Assembly: GCA_028290825.1 (NCBI GenBank)
Contig: JAQGJB010000114.1
Location: 1-42,578 of the forward strand
Length of the DNA stretch: 42,578 nt
Direction of reading: 5' to 3'
Origin: Micavibrio sp.
GTDB taxonomy: Bacteria > Pseudomonadota > Alphaproteobacteria > Micavibrionales > Micavibrionaceae
In this document: positions 27,347 through 37,936 of the stretch, piece by piece
Layout: each line of letters starts with the position of its first letter
Position numbering within the stretch: position 1 is the first letter of the stretch
Translations under genes and position numbers: made by a program
Notes under the pieces: generated by a model
Database searches by the model: none
The model's input: only the letters and a program-made list of their open reading frames with translations
Told to the model about the DNA's origin: nothing

Positions 27347-28300
27347 CTATGAAGACGAAACCGCCTCACCAATACGTTTGATTTCCCAGCGCAGCATGAT
27401 TTTAGTCTTTTCCTCGACCCGCCGCCTGATTTCTTCACCCAGCATTTCAAGGTCCGAAGCCGTCGCCGTTCCGGTATTGATCATGAAATTGCAATGCAGT
27501 TCCGACATCTGCGCCCCGCCGATGGTGAGACCCCTGCCCCCCGCCCGGTCGATCAGCTGCCATGCCTTCAACCCTTCCGGCAATCCCGCCGCTGCCAGTT
27601 CCGCCGATTTCGGATTGGCAAATGTCGATCCGCCCGTCCGCGCCTTGATCGGCTGCGTTTCCGACCGTTTGGCCTTGATCTCGGCAATATGCGCTTCAAT
27701 CTTCTCCCTGTCGCCACGCTGCCCGCGCAGAACCGCACCGGTAAAAATATAATCCTCCGGCACATTGGAATGCCGATAACCCATTCCCATCATCGCAACA
27801 GGCATGCGCAACGCCTGCCCCTGCCGCGTTATGATCTCCGCCTCGATCAGGACATCCTTCGTCTCCGTCCCGTAGGCCCCGGCATTCATCCGCAGCGCCC
27901 CGCCGATCGATCCCGGCACGCCGGATAAAAATTCCAGTCCTGCAATCCCGGCCTCAGCCGCAACTTTCGCCACATTCACATCAATCGCCGACGCCCCGAC
28001 CGACACCGTCACATCATCGATCACATCGATATTGGCAAACTCCCGTCCCGGACGGATCACGACACCGCGTACGCCACCATCACGGATAATCGTATTGGAA
28101 AGAACCCCCAGCACCGTCACCGGAATGTCCGCCGGACATTGCGTCAGAAATTCTACCAGATCCTCTTTATCCTCCGGCTTGAACAACACCTCCGCCGTGC
28201 CGCCCGCGCGGAACCAGCCCACTTCGCCAAGCGGAGCGTTCTCGGTATAACGCCCGCGCACAAGGGGGAGTTCTTGAAGATTGAGAGAAGCTTTCGTCAT
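27347..28300 (-). CDS. murB: UDP-N-acetylenolpyruvoylglucosamine reductase
   Basis: A 317-residue FAD enzyme reducing enolpyruvyl-UDP-GlcNAc to UDP-MurNAc. Motifs are RAGGTAEVLFKP, the FAD-binding GVPGSIGGALRMNAGAYG, YRHSNVPEDYIF and GGSTFANP with the catalytic Ser. ATG 28300 (MTKASLNLQ) with AGGAC upstream is preferred over in-frame starts up to 28396, which would run into the upstream transporter gene. It lies 7 bases after that gene. A 109-base gap separates it from ddl. Confidence 0.96.
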   Translation of the reverse strand: MTKASLNLQELPLVRGRYTENAPLGEVGWFRAGGTAEVLFKPEDKEDLVEFLTQCPADIPVTVLGVLSNTIIRDGGVRGVVIRPGREFANIDVIDDVTVSVGASAIDVNVAKVAAEAGIAGLEFLSGVPGSIGGALRMNAGAYGTETKDVLIEAEIITRQGQALRMPVAMMGMGYRHSNVPEDYIFTGAVLRGQRGDREKIEAHIAEIKAKRSETQPIKARTGGSTFANPKSAELAAAGLPEGLKAWQLIDRAGGRGLTIGGAQMSELHCNFMINTGTATASDLEMLGEEIRRRVEEKTKIMLRWEIKRIGEAVSSS

Positions 28301-28307
28301 AATCGTC

Positions 28308-29216
28308 CTACAATGAAATCGCCGCGACACCGGCAAAGAGAATAATAATGCATCCGGCCTTCCACGCAAGAACCCGGTCAAACAGCACTCTGTCATAGAC
28401 AGATGGAATTAAATATCCGGCAAGGACGAAGAACAGCAGGATATAGGCTGGCTGTATCCCGCTGATTGTCTGCACCAATCCTGCGGCGGGCGCGCGTTGC
28501 AAGGCATGAACGAGGCAAAGCTCACCAAACGTCTGGCATACCGCCTGCGCCACCAGGCCGCTCAGAATGGTTTTCGGCTCCCGCGCGACCATTTGCAGCA
28601 GATCCGCGGTCCATGACCTCATAATCAGCATCATGACAAGGCACACCCCGCCAAAGCCGCTCCAGACATGGGCCAGAATGATATAGGGGTCATAGACCTC
28701 AGTGAAAAACCGGGCGCAGAGCATATAACCGGCAATCCCGAACGATGCCGCAATCATCAATGCAAGACTACCTATGTTTATCACCCTGGTATTGAAATCC
28801 CATGTAATCGCCACCGCCGCCAGCATGATCGCCACGCAGGCCGCCAGATTACCCGCACTCACCGTCTCCCCCATAAACAGATATCCGCCCAGAAACACGA
28901 ACGCCGGGATCGTCTGCAACACCGGAACGACAATCGCTGCCCCTGAACGTTGTATCGAGAAAATATAAAGACTGATAAAGGAGGTCATCATAACCGCCCC
29001 CATCCCCACCATCTTCAGTGCATCCCCCAACGGCACGACCCGCGCCTCGGGATGAAGGACATAAATCACCATGGCTGGAACAAGAAGAAAAATGCCGCCG
29101 GCAAAGACATACAGGAATGCTTTGTTCTTAAAGGGTTGCCGCGACATATAATCATCGACCAGGCTGGCCGTCCCGAAAAGCATCGGGGCCAGCAGGGAAA
29201 GAAGAACCCAGCTCAT
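28308..29216 (-). CDS. EamA/DMT-superfamily transporter-like membrane protein
   Basis: A 302-residue, very hydrophobic protein with about ten predicted helices in two five-helix halves, as in EamA/DMT transporters. Typical blocks are FISLYIFSIQRSGAAIVVPV and LVHALQRAPAAGLVQTI (end of each half), plus FLGGYLFMGETVSAGNL. DMT proteins export metabolites such as amino acids, nucleotide sugars or polyamines; no substrate can be read here. It starts one base inside the murC stop (TGATG) and ends 7 bases before murB, so it is embedded in the cell-wall operon and translationally coupled to murC. This is not a standard dcw gene. Confidence 0.85.
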   Translation of the reverse strand: MSWVLLSLLAPMLFGTASLVDDYMSRQPFKNKAFLYVFAGGIFLLVPAMVIYVLHPEARVVPLGDALKMVGMGAVMMTSFISLYIFSIQRSGAAIVVPVLQTIPAFVFLGGYLFMGETVSAGNLAACVAIMLAAVAITWDFNTRVINIGSLALMIAASFGIAGYMLCARFFTEVYDPYIILAHVWSGFGGVCLVMMLIMRSWTADLLQMVAREPKTILSGLVAQAVCQTFGELCLVHALQRAPAAGLVQTISGIQPAYILLFFVLAGYLIPSVYDRVLFDRVLAWKAGCIIILFAGVAAISL

Positions 29217-30673
29217 CAGACTTTTGCCTTCTGACGCTCAGGAAGAAGTGTATCGAGCTGTTCCGGCAGCGCATAAGCCCATTGCGTGATATTCCCGGCC
29301 CCGAGGCAAATCACGTAATCTCCCGGCTCCGCCATCTTGGCGATCATAACGGGCAGCGCGTCCGGACCGCTTAAAGCCTGCACATTGCGGTGACCGTGAT
29401 GCCTGATGCCCTCAACCAGATGCTTCTTATCCGCACCCTTGACAGGCTGCTCGCCTGCCGCATAAACATCGGCCACAATCACAACTTCCGCATCGTTGAA
29501 GGAATTGCAGAAATCATCAAACAGGCTGGACAAACGTGAATATCGATGCGGCTGGAACACGGCGATAATTTTCCCGCCCGTATCCGCCACCGCCATGCGT
29601 CCGGCTTTCAGAACTGCCGCAATCTCTACCGGGTGATGTCCGTAATCGTCAATCACCGTAACGCCGTTACTCTCGCCCGTTCGCGTAAAGCGGCGCTTCA
29701 CGCCTGTAAATTTACCGAGGGCCTGCTTCATCGTCGCCGGAGGCATACCCATCGCATGCCCCACGGTGATCGCCGCCAGTGAATTCTGCACGTTGTGCAG
29801 CCCGAGCATCGGCAGGCTTACCTGTTCAATTTCCAGCGCCTCACCCTCATTCAGCCACGGTGCAAACACCACATCGAACGTCGCCACATTATTCTTGAAG
29901 GTCACGTTCTGCGCCTGCACATCGGCCTGAGGGTTGAACCCGTAGGTAATCACACGCCGGTCCGTAATCGTCGCCACTAAATTCTGCACCTCCGGGTGGT
30001 CGAGGCACATTGCGGCAAAACCATAGAAGGGAATATTTTCAACAAACTGCCGGTACGCTTCGCGCACATTATCGAATGACCCGTAATGTTCCATATGTTC
30101 GGGGTCCATATTCGTGACGACGACGATCGTTGCGGGCAGACGCGTAAATGTGCCGTCACTCTCGTCCGCCTCCACCACCATCCAGTCACTTTGGCCAAGG
30201 CGCGTATTCGTGCCATACGCATTCACGATCCCGCCATTGATGACGGTCGGGTCAAATTGTCCTTCTTCCAGCATCGTGCCGACCATCGATGTCGTCGTGG
30301 TCTTCCCGTGCGTGCCCCCGATTGCCACCGCCCATTTCAGGCGCATCAGCTCGGCCAGCATTTCGGCGCGGCGCACCACCGGCAATTGCTGTTCCCTGGC
30401 CGCGATCAGTTCCGGGTTATCGGCCTTCACCGCCGATGAAATCACCACCACCGCAGGCCCGTCGTCATCCTGTGTCTTGAGATTTTTGCCGTCATGCCCG
30501 ACGGCAATGGATATGCCCTTGGCGCGGAGACGCTGCACATTCCCGCTTTCCGACAGATCCGAACCCTGCACCGCATACCCAAGATCGTGCAGAACTTCTG
30601 CAATCCCGGACATGCCGATACCGCCAATGCCGATAAAATGAAGGGTGCCAATGTCGAGAGGAATGGTGCGCAT
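29216..30673 (-). CDS. murC: UDP-N-acetylmuramate--L-alanine ligase
   Basis: A 485-residue Mur ligase adding L-Ala to UDP-MurNAc. It has the N-terminal Rossmann motif [22 protein letters not shown] loop [11 protein letters not shown] and the MurC-specific [13 protein letters not shown] 30673 (MRTIPLD), preceded by AAAGG 6 bases upstream, is preferred over a TTG at 30691. The gene lies downstream of an inserted plus-strand gene, so it is separated from murG and needs its own promoter in 30674-30834. Confidence 0.97.
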   Translation of the reverse strand: MRTIPLDIGTLHFIGIGGIGMSGIAEVLHDLGYAVQGSDLSESGNVQRLRAKGISIAVGHDGKNLKTQDDDGPAVVVISSAVKADNPELIAAREQQLPVVRRAEMLAELMRLKWAVAIGGTHGKTTTTSMVGTMLEEGQFDPTVINGGIVNAYGTNTRLGQSDWMVVEADESDGTFTRLPATIVVVTNMDPEHMEHYGSFDNVREAYRQFVENIPFYGFAAMCLDHPEVQNLVATITDRRVITYGFNPQADVQAQNVTFKNNVATFDVVFAPWLNEGEALEIEQVSLPMLGLHNVQNSLAAITVGHAMGMPPATMKQALGKFTGVKRRFTRTGESNGVTVIDDYGHHPVEIAAVLKAGRMAVADTGGKIIAVFQPHRYSRLSSLFDDFCNSFNDAEVVIVADVYAAGEQPVKGADKKHLVEGIRHHGHRNVQALSGPDALPVMIAKMAEPGDYVICLGAGNITQWAYALPEQLDTLLPERQKAKV

Positions 30674-30796
30674 AGCGCCTTTATGCCACAAAGCCCTGAA
30701 AACTATGAAAGAAAATCAGCTATGCTTATGAAAACAGGATTGGAAAGCTTCAAAACCAATCTTTTAAGGAAATATGAGCATTCCCTTGATTACAAA

Positions 30797-30811
30797 TTAA
30801 TAACATATTAA
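30797..30811 (+). promoter_or_regulatory. CtrA-type binding box
   Basis: TTAATAACATATTAA is an exact TTAA-N7-TTAA, and the right half continues as TTAACCAT, the extended CtrA half-site. It lies 23 bases before the plus-strand hydrolase ATG and about 125 bases upstream of the divergent murC, so it could affect either. CtrA control is inferred from the known alphaproteobacterial motif. Confidence 0.6.
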
Positions 30812-30834
30812 CCATTGAATGTTATGACTATTAC

Positions 30835-31644
30835 ATGGCTCAATCAGACCGCATCATGTCAGATGATTTCAACGGGATTAATCCTCTCGCCGCGCCTGCT
30901 CTGTACAGTCTGCACTACGGTAAAAAACACCAAGATTCTGTCACTGTTCTGGCCCATGACGGCAGCCTTATGGCTCTGGAAAAACTCGCCCATCTTGAAG
31001 ATAAACGAACCGGGTTCTACGCCGATGTCATGATCGACAGGTCACAAGGCCACGCCGTCATTCTTTACAAGGGCATGGATGTTCCTTTTAAAAATGAAGG
31101 CAATGGCCGCACAGGATTCCTGCGCGATGCTTTTACGGCGGCCCAGTCCCTGATAACCGGTGCAAAGAACTGGCAGACTCCGTTTGCTGAAAAAATTTAT
31201 CTCGACACCATCAACAACCCCGATGTGAAATCGGTTGAGGTTGTCGGCTTTTCGCTTGGCACGCTGCATGCGAACTATATTGCCGCAAAATATGGCGTAA
31301 AGGGCACAGTCCTTGCCGATCTGGGCATTGCCAACCGCGGACTGAAAAACATTTTCAACGACAATGCACGGGACGTTGACGCTGCAAAAAATCACCTCAA
31401 AAACAATCTCACTGATCTGCGTATGGAGCTTGATCCCGTTTCCTGGCTGGGCTTCTTCCGCCACAGGGGCAACGTGATCGGCCTCGACAGAGGCAGAAAC
31501 CCGGACCCCGAAGGAATTCTGCACCTTTCCGAGAACTACAATAAAAACGCCCAGAAACTGATGACGGAAAAACCGCACATCATTGCCCCGGATATTGTTT
31601 ACGCCGGAGCGTACAAGCGTACACCGGCTCCGGGCCTCGCTTAA
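30835..31644 (+). CDS. Alpha/beta-hydrolase (lipase)-like protein of unknown function
   Basis: A 269-residue protein with a lipase-type nucleophile elbow VGFSLGT (Ser140) after a strand ending in KSVEVV, and a preceding strand HAVILYKGMD that fits the oxyanion region of class-3/DUF2974-like lipases. Asp/His triad partners cannot be assigned with confidence. There is no signal peptide. It is inserted between murG and murC on the opposite strand, its upstream sequence is AT-rich, and it has no clear Shine-Dalgarno sequence; Met8 (30856) is an alternative start. It ends 3 bases before the convergent murG. A transferred or effector-like enzyme is possible but unproven. Confidence 0.75.
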   Translation: MAQSDRIMSDDFNGINPLAAPALYSLHYGKKHQDSVTVLAHDGSLMALEKLAHLEDKRTGFYADVMIDRSQGHAVILYKGMDVPFKNEGNGRTGFLRDAFTAAQSLITGAKNWQTPFAEKIYLDTINNPDVKSVEVVGFSLGTLHANYIAAKYGVKGTVLADLGIANRGLKNIFNDNARDVDAAKNHLKNNLTDLRMELDPVSWLGFFRHRGNVIGLDRGRNPDPEGILHLSENYNKNAQKLMTEKPHIIAPDIVYAGAYKRTPAPGLA

Positions 31645-31647
31645 GGC

Positions 31648-32799
31648 TTAGCTTTCTTTCGTAATAATTGGCTCGGGCGTTTTGCCTGTATTGCGATCCC
31701 AGCCGCTTGCAATCGCGGTGACAAGATTGCCAAGCCTCCGCGCCGCATCAGGCCTGCCGATACTCCGCGCATTCTCCGCTGCCCTGAACAAAGTCTCCGG
31801 GTTCTGCAGGAAGGTTTCAATGCGCGCCAGCAGTGCTTCCTCTGTAAATCCGTTCTGGGTCATCACCCATGCTCCGCCCGCATCCGCAACCGCATCGGCG
31901 TTGACCTTCTGCTGCTGATCCTCGTGATGCGGATAGGGGACAAAAATCGCCGGGCGCCCCGATGTCGTCACTTCCGCCACGGTGCTTGCCCCGGACCGAC
32001 CAATGACAAGATGGGTTGAGGCGAGATTTTCCGGCACGTTTATAAATTCATGCAATTCGGCCCGGATTTCAGCCTTCTGATAGGCATTGCGCACTGATTC
32101 CAGATCGTCATGACGGCATTGCTGCACAATGTCCAGCCGCGCCCGGTACGCCGGCGGCAATTTGGCGAACGCCTTTGGAACAATATCCGAAAACACATGC
32201 GCGCCAAGCGACCCGCCCATGATCAGAATACGCATCACCCCGTCCGGCTGCATCACCGGATAGGGCCGCGAATACAGCGCCGCAATATCTTCCCTGATCG
32301 GATTTCCGGTGACCGTTGCGCGCGACACATCGGACTCGTCCAGACCATGGATATGCGACATTGATAACGCAATCCTGTCCGCCTTCGACGCCAGCATGGA
32401 ATTCGCGCGCCCTAAAATCGCATTCTGCTCATGAATGATCGTCGGAATCTTTTTCCTTTGCGCCGCGAAAACCGCCGGAAAGGAAGGATACCCGCCAAAT
32501 CCAACAACCACCGCGGGCTTAAGCTTATCAACCAGTGTCCGCGCCTGCAGTACGCCAAGCCCCAGACCCGCCACACCGGACAGCTTGCCCATCAGCCCAG
32601 ACCCCAGCGTTCCCGCCTTCACGATCGTGATTGGAATACTGCCGAAATCCTGTGTGAATTTCTTGCCCCGCACATCCGTGACCAGTTGCACATCAAATCC
32701 GCGCGAGAGCAAATCCTTGGCCAGGGCCGCAGCCGGGAACATGTGTCCCCCGGTCCCGCCGGCACTGAGGAGAATTAATTTTTTTGTTTCGTTTTCCAT
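31648..32799 (-). CDS. murG: UDP-GlcNAc--lipid I GlcNAc transferase
   Basis: A 383-residue peripheral GT-B glycosyltransferase that converts lipid I to lipid II. Motifs are SAGGTGGHMFPA (N-terminal glycine loop), GFGGYPSFPAV, HEQNAILGRAN, GGSLGAHVFSD and the C-terminal GRSGASTVAEV followed by PHHEDQQQKVNA, which contact UDP-GlcNAc. A GTG at 32805, directly after the ftsW stop and better spaced from AGG, is an alternative start. It is the last gene of the rsmH-to-murG block. Confidence 0.96.
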   Translation of the reverse strand: MENETKKLILLSAGGTGGHMFPAAALAKDLLSRGFDVQLVTDVRGKKFTQDFGSIPITIVKAGTLGSGLMGKLSGVAGLGLGVLQARTLVDKLKPAVVVGFGGYPSFPAVFAAQRKKIPTIIHEQNAILGRANSMLASKADRIALSMSHIHGLDESDVSRATVTGNPIREDIAALYSRPYPVMQPDGVMRILIMGGSLGAHVFSDIVPKAFAKLPPAYRARLDIVQQCRHDDLESVRNAYQKAEIRAELHEFINVPENLASTHLVIGRSGASTVAEVTTSGRPAIFVPYPHHEDQQQKVNADAVADAGGAWVMTQNGFTEEALLARIETFLQNPETLFRAAENARSIGRPDAARRLGNLVTAIASGWDRNTGKTPEPIITKES

Positions 32800-32806
32800 G
32801 ATCACA

Positions 32807-33997
32807 TCATACCTGAGTTAAACCTGTCCCGCCATGGCCGCCACCCATTCCAAGGCGCGCGGCCGGTGAAGACCGTGAAATCGACGTTTTCGGCAAGCGG
32901 CGTGTAAGCGCCAGCACCATCCCCATCGTTACCGACACCGCCAGTAAAGAAGAACCGCCATAAGAAATAAACGGCAGCGTCATACCCTTGGTCGGGATCA
33001 GGTGCAAATTCGATGAAATATGAACCATCGCCTGAATACCGAATTCCACCAGCAATCCACCCGTCGCGAGGATAACAAACAGATTGTCGCTATCCATCAC
33101 CCGGTTCAGTCCGCGCAGAATAATATAAGCAAAAAGAAGCAATAGTAACCCAAGGAAAACAAAACCCAGTTCCTCACCCGCCACCGCAAAAACAAAATCC
33201 GCATGCGCATCGGGAATGGTCAGCTTCACCGTTCCCTGCCCCGGACCCGTCCCAAACAGTCCACCATGCCGGAAGGCGTCCATCGCTTTGTCAATCTGAA
33301 AGGTATCATTGTGTCCTGGGTCCAGAAACCTGTCGATCCTCGTGCGCATATGCGCCATTGTAAAATACCCGGCTATAAAAACGCCTACGCCCACCGCCCC
33401 TGCGCCGATCATGATCCAGATCGGAAATCCCGCAAGAAAAACCTCAGCGCACAGAACGCAGAACATCACGATCGACATCCCGACATCCGGCTGCATCAAC
33501 AGCAACGCAATGATCACAAAAAATATCCCGCCGGTAATCATGTATCCCGGAAATTCCGGGCGGTCTTTCTGTTTAGAGATAAACCAGGCCGCAACAACCG
33601 CGAACGCGGGCTTCACAAATTCACTCGGCTGCAGCGAAAATCCCGGCAATTGCAGCCAGCGTTGCGCCCCCTTGATCTCCATCCCCGTCAGCAGAACCAC
33701 CAGCATGGCAAGCAACCCGGCCCCAAGGATGATCGTCGACACCCGCCACAGCGTCCGCAGATCACAAAGTGAAATCGCAACCATGACAAGGAAGGAAGGA
33801 ATCAGAACCATGATATGATGCGTAATAAAATAAAACTGCGGTAATCCGATCCGCGTCGCCACTGGGGGGCTGGCCGCAGCAACCATCAAAACCCCGATTA
33901 CCATCAGTGAAATCACCACCCCCAGCATCCGGCGGTCGATCGTCCACCACCAGCGGCCCCAGACGGTTTTATCGGTCCGTGAAAACATATTGCTCAT
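32807..33997 (-). CDS. ftsW: Septal peptidoglycan polymerase FtsW (SEDS family)
   Basis: A 396-residue membrane protein with about ten helices. The SEDS signature PTKGMTLPFISYGGSSLLA lies near the C-terminal third, and GAQRWLQLPGFSLQPSEFVK marks the conserved helix-loop before it. With FtsI it polymerises and cross-links septal peptidoglycan. The ATG overlaps the murD stop (ATGA). Confidence 0.96.
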   Translation of the reverse strand: MSNMFSRTDKTVWGRWWWTIDRRMLGVVISLMVIGVLMVAAASPPVATRIGLPQFYFITHHIMVLIPSFLVMVAISLCDLRTLWRVSTIILGAGLLAMLVVLLTGMEIKGAQRWLQLPGFSLQPSEFVKPAFAVVAAWFISKQKDRPEFPGYMITGGIFFVIIALLLMQPDVGMSIVMFCVLCAEVFLAGFPIWIMIGAGAVGVGVFIAGYFTMAHMRTRIDRFLDPGHNDTFQIDKAMDAFRHGGLFGTGPGQGTVKLTIPDAHADFVFAVAGEELGFVFLGLLLLLFAYIILRGLNRVMDSDNLFVILATGGLLVEFGIQAMVHISSNLHLIPTKGMTLPFISYGGSSLLAVSVTMGMVLALTRRLPKTSISRSSPAARLGMGGGHGGTGLTQV

Positions 33998-35355
33998 TCT
34001 TCCAACCCTTTCACCAGTCCGGTGAAAACCTCACCACGGTGTTCGAACGATTTGAACTGATCATAAGACGCACACGCCGGGGATAGTAAAACCACGCCCT
34101 GCCCGTCACTCTGCGCATTCCGGTGCGCGGCCTCAACCGCCTTCTCCAGTGTGCCGCAATTCTCCACCATCACCCTGTGCGCGATCAGCCAGGCAGAAAA
34201 ACTTTCCGCCGCCTCGCCAATCACATAAGCCTGCTTCACATGCGGCAGTAAATTCTCCAGCCCGCTCAGTCCACCGTCTTTGGGTTTCCCCCCGACGATC
34301 CAGTGAATATGAGCATAACTGGCCAGGGCCTTCCCCGCCGCATCGGCATTGGTTGCCTTGCTGTCATTAATATAAGGAACGCCGCTTATCGTCCGCACCG
34401 TAAACAACCGGTGTGGCAACCCCGGGTAACTCTTCATTGCCCCGACAATAGAACCGGACGGCAACCCGACCAGCCGCGCAACCGCATAGGCAACCGCCGC
34501 ATTCTGATGATTGTGAACGCCGGGCAAATTGGAAAACGCTTTCAGGTCGACGATTTCCTCGGCCTCTCCCGTCATCGCGTCATAAAGAATACCATCCTCG
34601 ACATCGACACCCTTATCGACCGACCCGATCACAGAAACTGTATAGATATCGCGCTCGCCCTCATCCACAACCTGCGCTGCCATGCGGCGTGACGGTTCAT
34701 CATCAATGCCGATCACCGCCCGCCCCGGCCCGTTGAAAATCCGCATCTTCGCCGCAGCATACCCGTCCATATCACCGTGCCGGTCCAGATGATCAGGCGT
34801 CAGGCTAATATGCACGGCGATATCCGGCGCAAAGCTCGTACAAAGATCCAGCTGAAAAGACGACAACTCCATCAGGAAAATATCCGCCGCCTCCAGCTCC
34901 AGCACCGCCGTACCGATATTCCCGCCCACCGCGACATTTACTCCGCTGGATTTCAGGATATGCCCGATCAGCGCCGTCGTCGTTGACTTTCCGTTCGTCC
35001 CGGTAATTCCGATGGTTTTCTTCCCCAGCCGTGCCCGGTGCAGCAATTCCACATCGCCGATAATCTCAACCCCGTCACGCCGCGCCCGCTCCACCACCGG
35101 ATGAGGCTTCGGGAAATGTAGCGGCACGCCGGGTGACAAAACCAGCGCCGCAAACCCGCCAAGATTTTCCAGCATATCGATCTCGGACCCGATCTTCACC
35201 GCCTCGATCCGCTTCGCCTCATCATCATCCCACGCATAAACCCGCGCCTCCGCCGCCACCAGAGCCCGCACCGTGGCAAGGCCCGAAAGCCCGAGACCAT
35301 AAACGGCCACGGGCTTTCCCTTCAGTGTTTCGGCATAGCGCGTTAAATCAATCAT
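33994..35355 (-). CDS. murD: UDP-MurNAc-L-alanine--D-glutamate ligase
   Basis: A 453-residue Mur ligase adding D-Glu. It has N-terminal [20 protein letters not shown] loop [17 protein letters not shown] and the C-terminal [11 protein letters not shown] typical of MurD. ATG 35355 overlaps the mraY stop (ATGA), which makes it the right start; in-frame codons up to 35439 lie inside mraY. The stop overlaps ftsW. Confidence 0.96.
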   Translation of the reverse strand: MIDLTRYAETLKGKPVAVYGLGLSGLATVRALVAAEARVYAWDDDEAKRIEAVKIGSEIDMLENLGGFAALVLSPGVPLHFPKPHPVVERARRDGVEIIGDVELLHRARLGKKTIGITGTNGKSTTTALIGHILKSSGVNVAVGGNIGTAVLELEAADIFLMELSSFQLDLCTSFAPDIAVHISLTPDHLDRHGDMDGYAAAKMRIFNGPGRAVIGIDDEPSRRMAAQVVDEGERDIYTVSVIGSVDKGVDVEDGILYDAMTGEAEEIVDLKAFSNLPGVHNHQNAAVAYAVARLVGLPSGSIVGAMKSYPGLPHRLFTVRTISGVPYINDSKATNADAAGKALASYAHIHWIVGGKPKDGGLSGLENLLPHVKQAYVIGEAAESFSAWLIAHRVMVENCGTLEKAVEAAHRNAQSDGQGVVLLSPACASYDQFKSFEHRGEVFTGLVKGLEE

Positions 35356-36437
35356 CTCAGTTTCAAAGTCGATAATCCGATCAGGGCCAGAATCATCGCA
35401 ATAATCCAGAACCGGATTACAACTGTCGACTCCGCCCAACCCTTTTTCTCATAATGGTGATGCAACGGTGCCATCTTAAACACGCGCTTGCCGGTGAGCT
35501 TGAACGACACCACCTGCACGATCACCGACACAGTTTCCAGCACAAACAATCCGCCGATAATCGCCAGCACAAGTTCATGCTTGGTCATCACCGCAATTGC
35601 CCCCAGCACGCCGCCCATGGCCAGCGATCCCGTATCACCCATAAATACCATTGCGGGCGGCGCATTGAACCACAGGAACCCCATCGACGCCCCTACAAGC
35701 GCCCCGCATAAAATCGCCAGCTCCCCGGTTCCCGGCACAAACGGAATCTGCAGGTAATTGGAGAAATTGGCATTCCCGACCAGATAAGTAATCAATCCAA
35801 AACATGATGCCACAATCGCCACCGGCACGATCGCCAGCCCGTCCAGCCCGTCAGTCAGGTTGACCGCATTCGACGCCCCGATCATCACCACCAGCGCCCA
35901 AGGAATAAAGAACCACGACAGGTTGATAAAGAAATGCTTGAAGAACGGAATCGCCACATGCGACGAAATATCCGGCGGCAGGCTGTGCATAATACCGATC
36001 GTCGCAACCGACCCGATCACGAACTGGATCAGCAGTTTCATCTTGCCCGGCAGACCCTTTGTATTCTTCTTGGTCAGCTTCAGGTAATCATCCATAAACC
36101 CGATCGCCCCGAACCCGATCATCACAAGCAGCGCATACCACATGAACGGATTGCTGAGGTCGGTCCAGAGCAGCGTGCTGATCGTCACCGAAATCAGGAT
36201 CATCAGTCCGCCCATCGTCGGCGTTCCGGCCTTCTTGAAATGGCTCTCCGGTCCGTCGGTACGGATCGGCTGTCCCTCCGCCTGCTTCGATCTCAGCCAA
36301 CGGATCATCCGCGGCCCGATGATGAAACACAAAATCAACGACGTCAAAACCGCGCACCCCGTGCGGAAGGTCAGATACCGGACAAGGTTAAAGAGGAGAA
36401 AATCCCCGGCATATGGCGCAAGCAGATTATAAAGCAT
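35352..36437 (-). CDS. mraY: Phospho-MurNAc-pentapeptide transferase
   Basis: A 361-residue polytopic enzyme forming lipid I on undecaprenyl phosphate. It has ten predicted helices, the DDYLK aspartate motif (cytoplasmic loop), [13 protein letters not shown] with the catalytic Asp, and HHHYEKKGW near the end. The ATG follows GGGGGG by a few bases and overlaps the murF end by 11 bases. Confidence 0.97.
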   Translation of the reverse strand: MLYNLLAPYAGDFLLFNLVRYLTFRTGCAVLTSLILCFIIGPRMIRWLRSKQAEGQPIRTDGPESHFKKAGTPTMGGLMILISVTISTLLWTDLSNPFMWYALLVMIGFGAIGFMDDYLKLTKKNTKGLPGKMKLLIQFVIGSVATIGIMHSLPPDISSHVAIPFFKHFFINLSWFFIPWALVVMIGASNAVNLTDGLDGLAIVPVAIVASCFGLITYLVGNANFSNYLQIPFVPGTGELAILCGALVGASMGFLWFNAPPAMVFMGDTGSLAMGGVLGAIAVMTKHELVLAIIGGLFVLETVSVIVQVVSFKLTGKRVFKMAPLHHHYEKKGWAESTVVIRFWIIAMILALIGLSTLKLR

Positions 36438-37923
36438 TCTTCATCCCCCCGTTAGAATTCGGCCCATTAGGCGGCTTCTTGTCATTCACCGGCGGCATCT
36501 TGCGCACGGCCTCGACAATCGCCTGCATGCGCGGCTTCTCCCCGCCGCCCCTTGAACCCTTGACCAGCACAACATCACCCGGAACCAGGACATCAGGTAC
36601 AATCTGGGCCAGCTTCTGCACATCGTCCTCGTGATGGCCGCGCAATTCCGGCGGCAACGTGTCATAAAGATTTTTCATCAGCGACCCGCTGGTATAAACC
36701 AGATTGACCCCCGCGGCCTGCAACGGCAGGCTCAGTTCCCGGTGAAATCTCGCCGCATCGGCCCCCAGCTCATACATATCGCCAAGGAACGCAATCCTGC
36801 GCCCGCCGCGGCCCGGATCGACCGTGGCCAGCACCCGGAACGCCGCCTGCATCGATACCGGTGATGCATTATAAGTATCGTCAAATAGGGTCAGCGGATT
36901 TTTTGGGTCCCCGACATTGATATTCTCCCGTTTGCCACGTCCGGCAGGCGGCTCGATCTTCTCGAGGTCGCGGATCGCCTTCTTCAGGTTCCCGCCGCCA
37001 ATCTCGACGCTGAGCAGTACGGAAAGCGCATTCAGCGCAATGTGACGCCCCGCATTCTTCAGTGTAAACTTCACTTCCTGTCCCAGAATATTCGCCCGGA
37101 TGAGTGACCCGTTGGTCGCCAGCAGGCACTCCTCCAGCCGCGCATCCGCCTCCGGATGTTCGCCAAACGTCATCACCTTAACGCCATGCGTCTTCGCCGC
37201 CGCGCTCAGCCGTGCAAAATGCGGGTTATCGCGGTTCAGGACCGCAATCCCGTGATGGTCCAGCCCGTCAAAAATCTCCGCCTTGGCGTCGGCGATTTTC
37301 TCGACTGTCCCGAAATGCTCCAAGTGAACAGCCTCGACCGTCGTGATAATCGCAATATGCGGCTTCACCATTTGTGACAGCGGCGTTATTTCCCCCGCAT
37401 GATTCATCCCGATCTCGAAAATCCCGAAATCAGACCCTGCATGCATCGCGGCCAGCGTAAACGGAACGCCCCAGTGATTGTTAAAACTCCCCTTGCTGGC
37501 ATGCGCCTGGCCCGACGCACCGAACGCGGCGGCCAGCATTTCCTTAGTGCCGGTTTTTCCCACCGACCCCGTCACCGCAATAATCTTCGCCCCCGTACGC
37601 GCCCGTGCCGCGCGCCCCAGATCCTGCAGCGCTGTAAACGTATCACCGACCATCAGCAGTTTCTCGCTGCTGTGTACCCCTGGCGGGATCGAATGCACCA
37701 TCGCCGCCGCCGCCCCCTTGGCCAGCGCCTCCGCGACATAGGCATGCCCGTCCATCTTGTCACCCTTCAGGGCGATAAACAGATCGCCTGGTTGAAGCGT
37801 GCGCGTATCGATGGATAATCCGGTCACCGACCAGTCGCCATTGATTTTGCCGTCCGTCGCCGCAGCCGCATCTTTCGCGGTCCAGATAACGTCAGATGAA
37901 TGTTTTTTGATTTTAGAGAACAT
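36427..37923 (-). CDS. murF: UDP-MurNAc-tripeptide--D-alanyl-D-alanine ligase
   Basis: A 498-residue Mur ligase adding the D-Ala-D-Ala made by Ddl. It has N-terminal [23 protein letters not shown] loop [14 protein letters not shown] and [11 protein letters not shown] in the C-terminal half. ATG 37923, 13 bases after the murE stop, is chosen; an in-frame extension to 38061 lies in murE. The C-terminus has a Lys/Pro/Asn-rich tail ([14 protein letters not shown]). Confidence 0.95.
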   Translation of the reverse strand: MFSKIKKHSSDVIWTAKDAAAATDGKINGDWSVTGLSIDTRTLQPGDLFIALKGDKMDGHAYVAEALAKGAAAAMVHSIPPGVHSSEKLLMVGDTFTALQDLGRAARARTGAKIIAVTGSVGKTGTKEMLAAAFGASGQAHASKGSFNNHWGVPFTLAAMHAGSDFGIFEIGMNHAGEITPLSQMVKPHIAIITTVEAVHLEHFGTVEKIADAKAEIFDGLDHHGIAVLNRDNPHFARLSAAAKTHGVKVMTFGEHPEADARLEECLLATNGSLIRANILGQEVKFTLKNAGRHIALNALSVLLSVEIGGGNLKKAIRDLEKIEPPAGRGKRENINVGDPKNPLTLFDDTYNASPVSMQAAFRVLATVDPGRGGRRIAFLGDMYELGADAARFHRELSLPLQAAGVNLVYTSGSLMKNLYDTLPPELRGHHEDDVQKLAQIVPDVLVPGDVVLVKGSRGGGEKPRMQAIVEAVRKMPPVNDKKPPNGPNSNGGMKNAL

Positions 37924-37936
37924 GTATTCAGTCTTT

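Noticed and set aside
31642-31650. A terminator between the lodged hydrolase gene and murG
   Set aside because: Only a CTTAAG palindrome is present in the 3-base gap and flanks; there is no stable hairpin with a U-tract.
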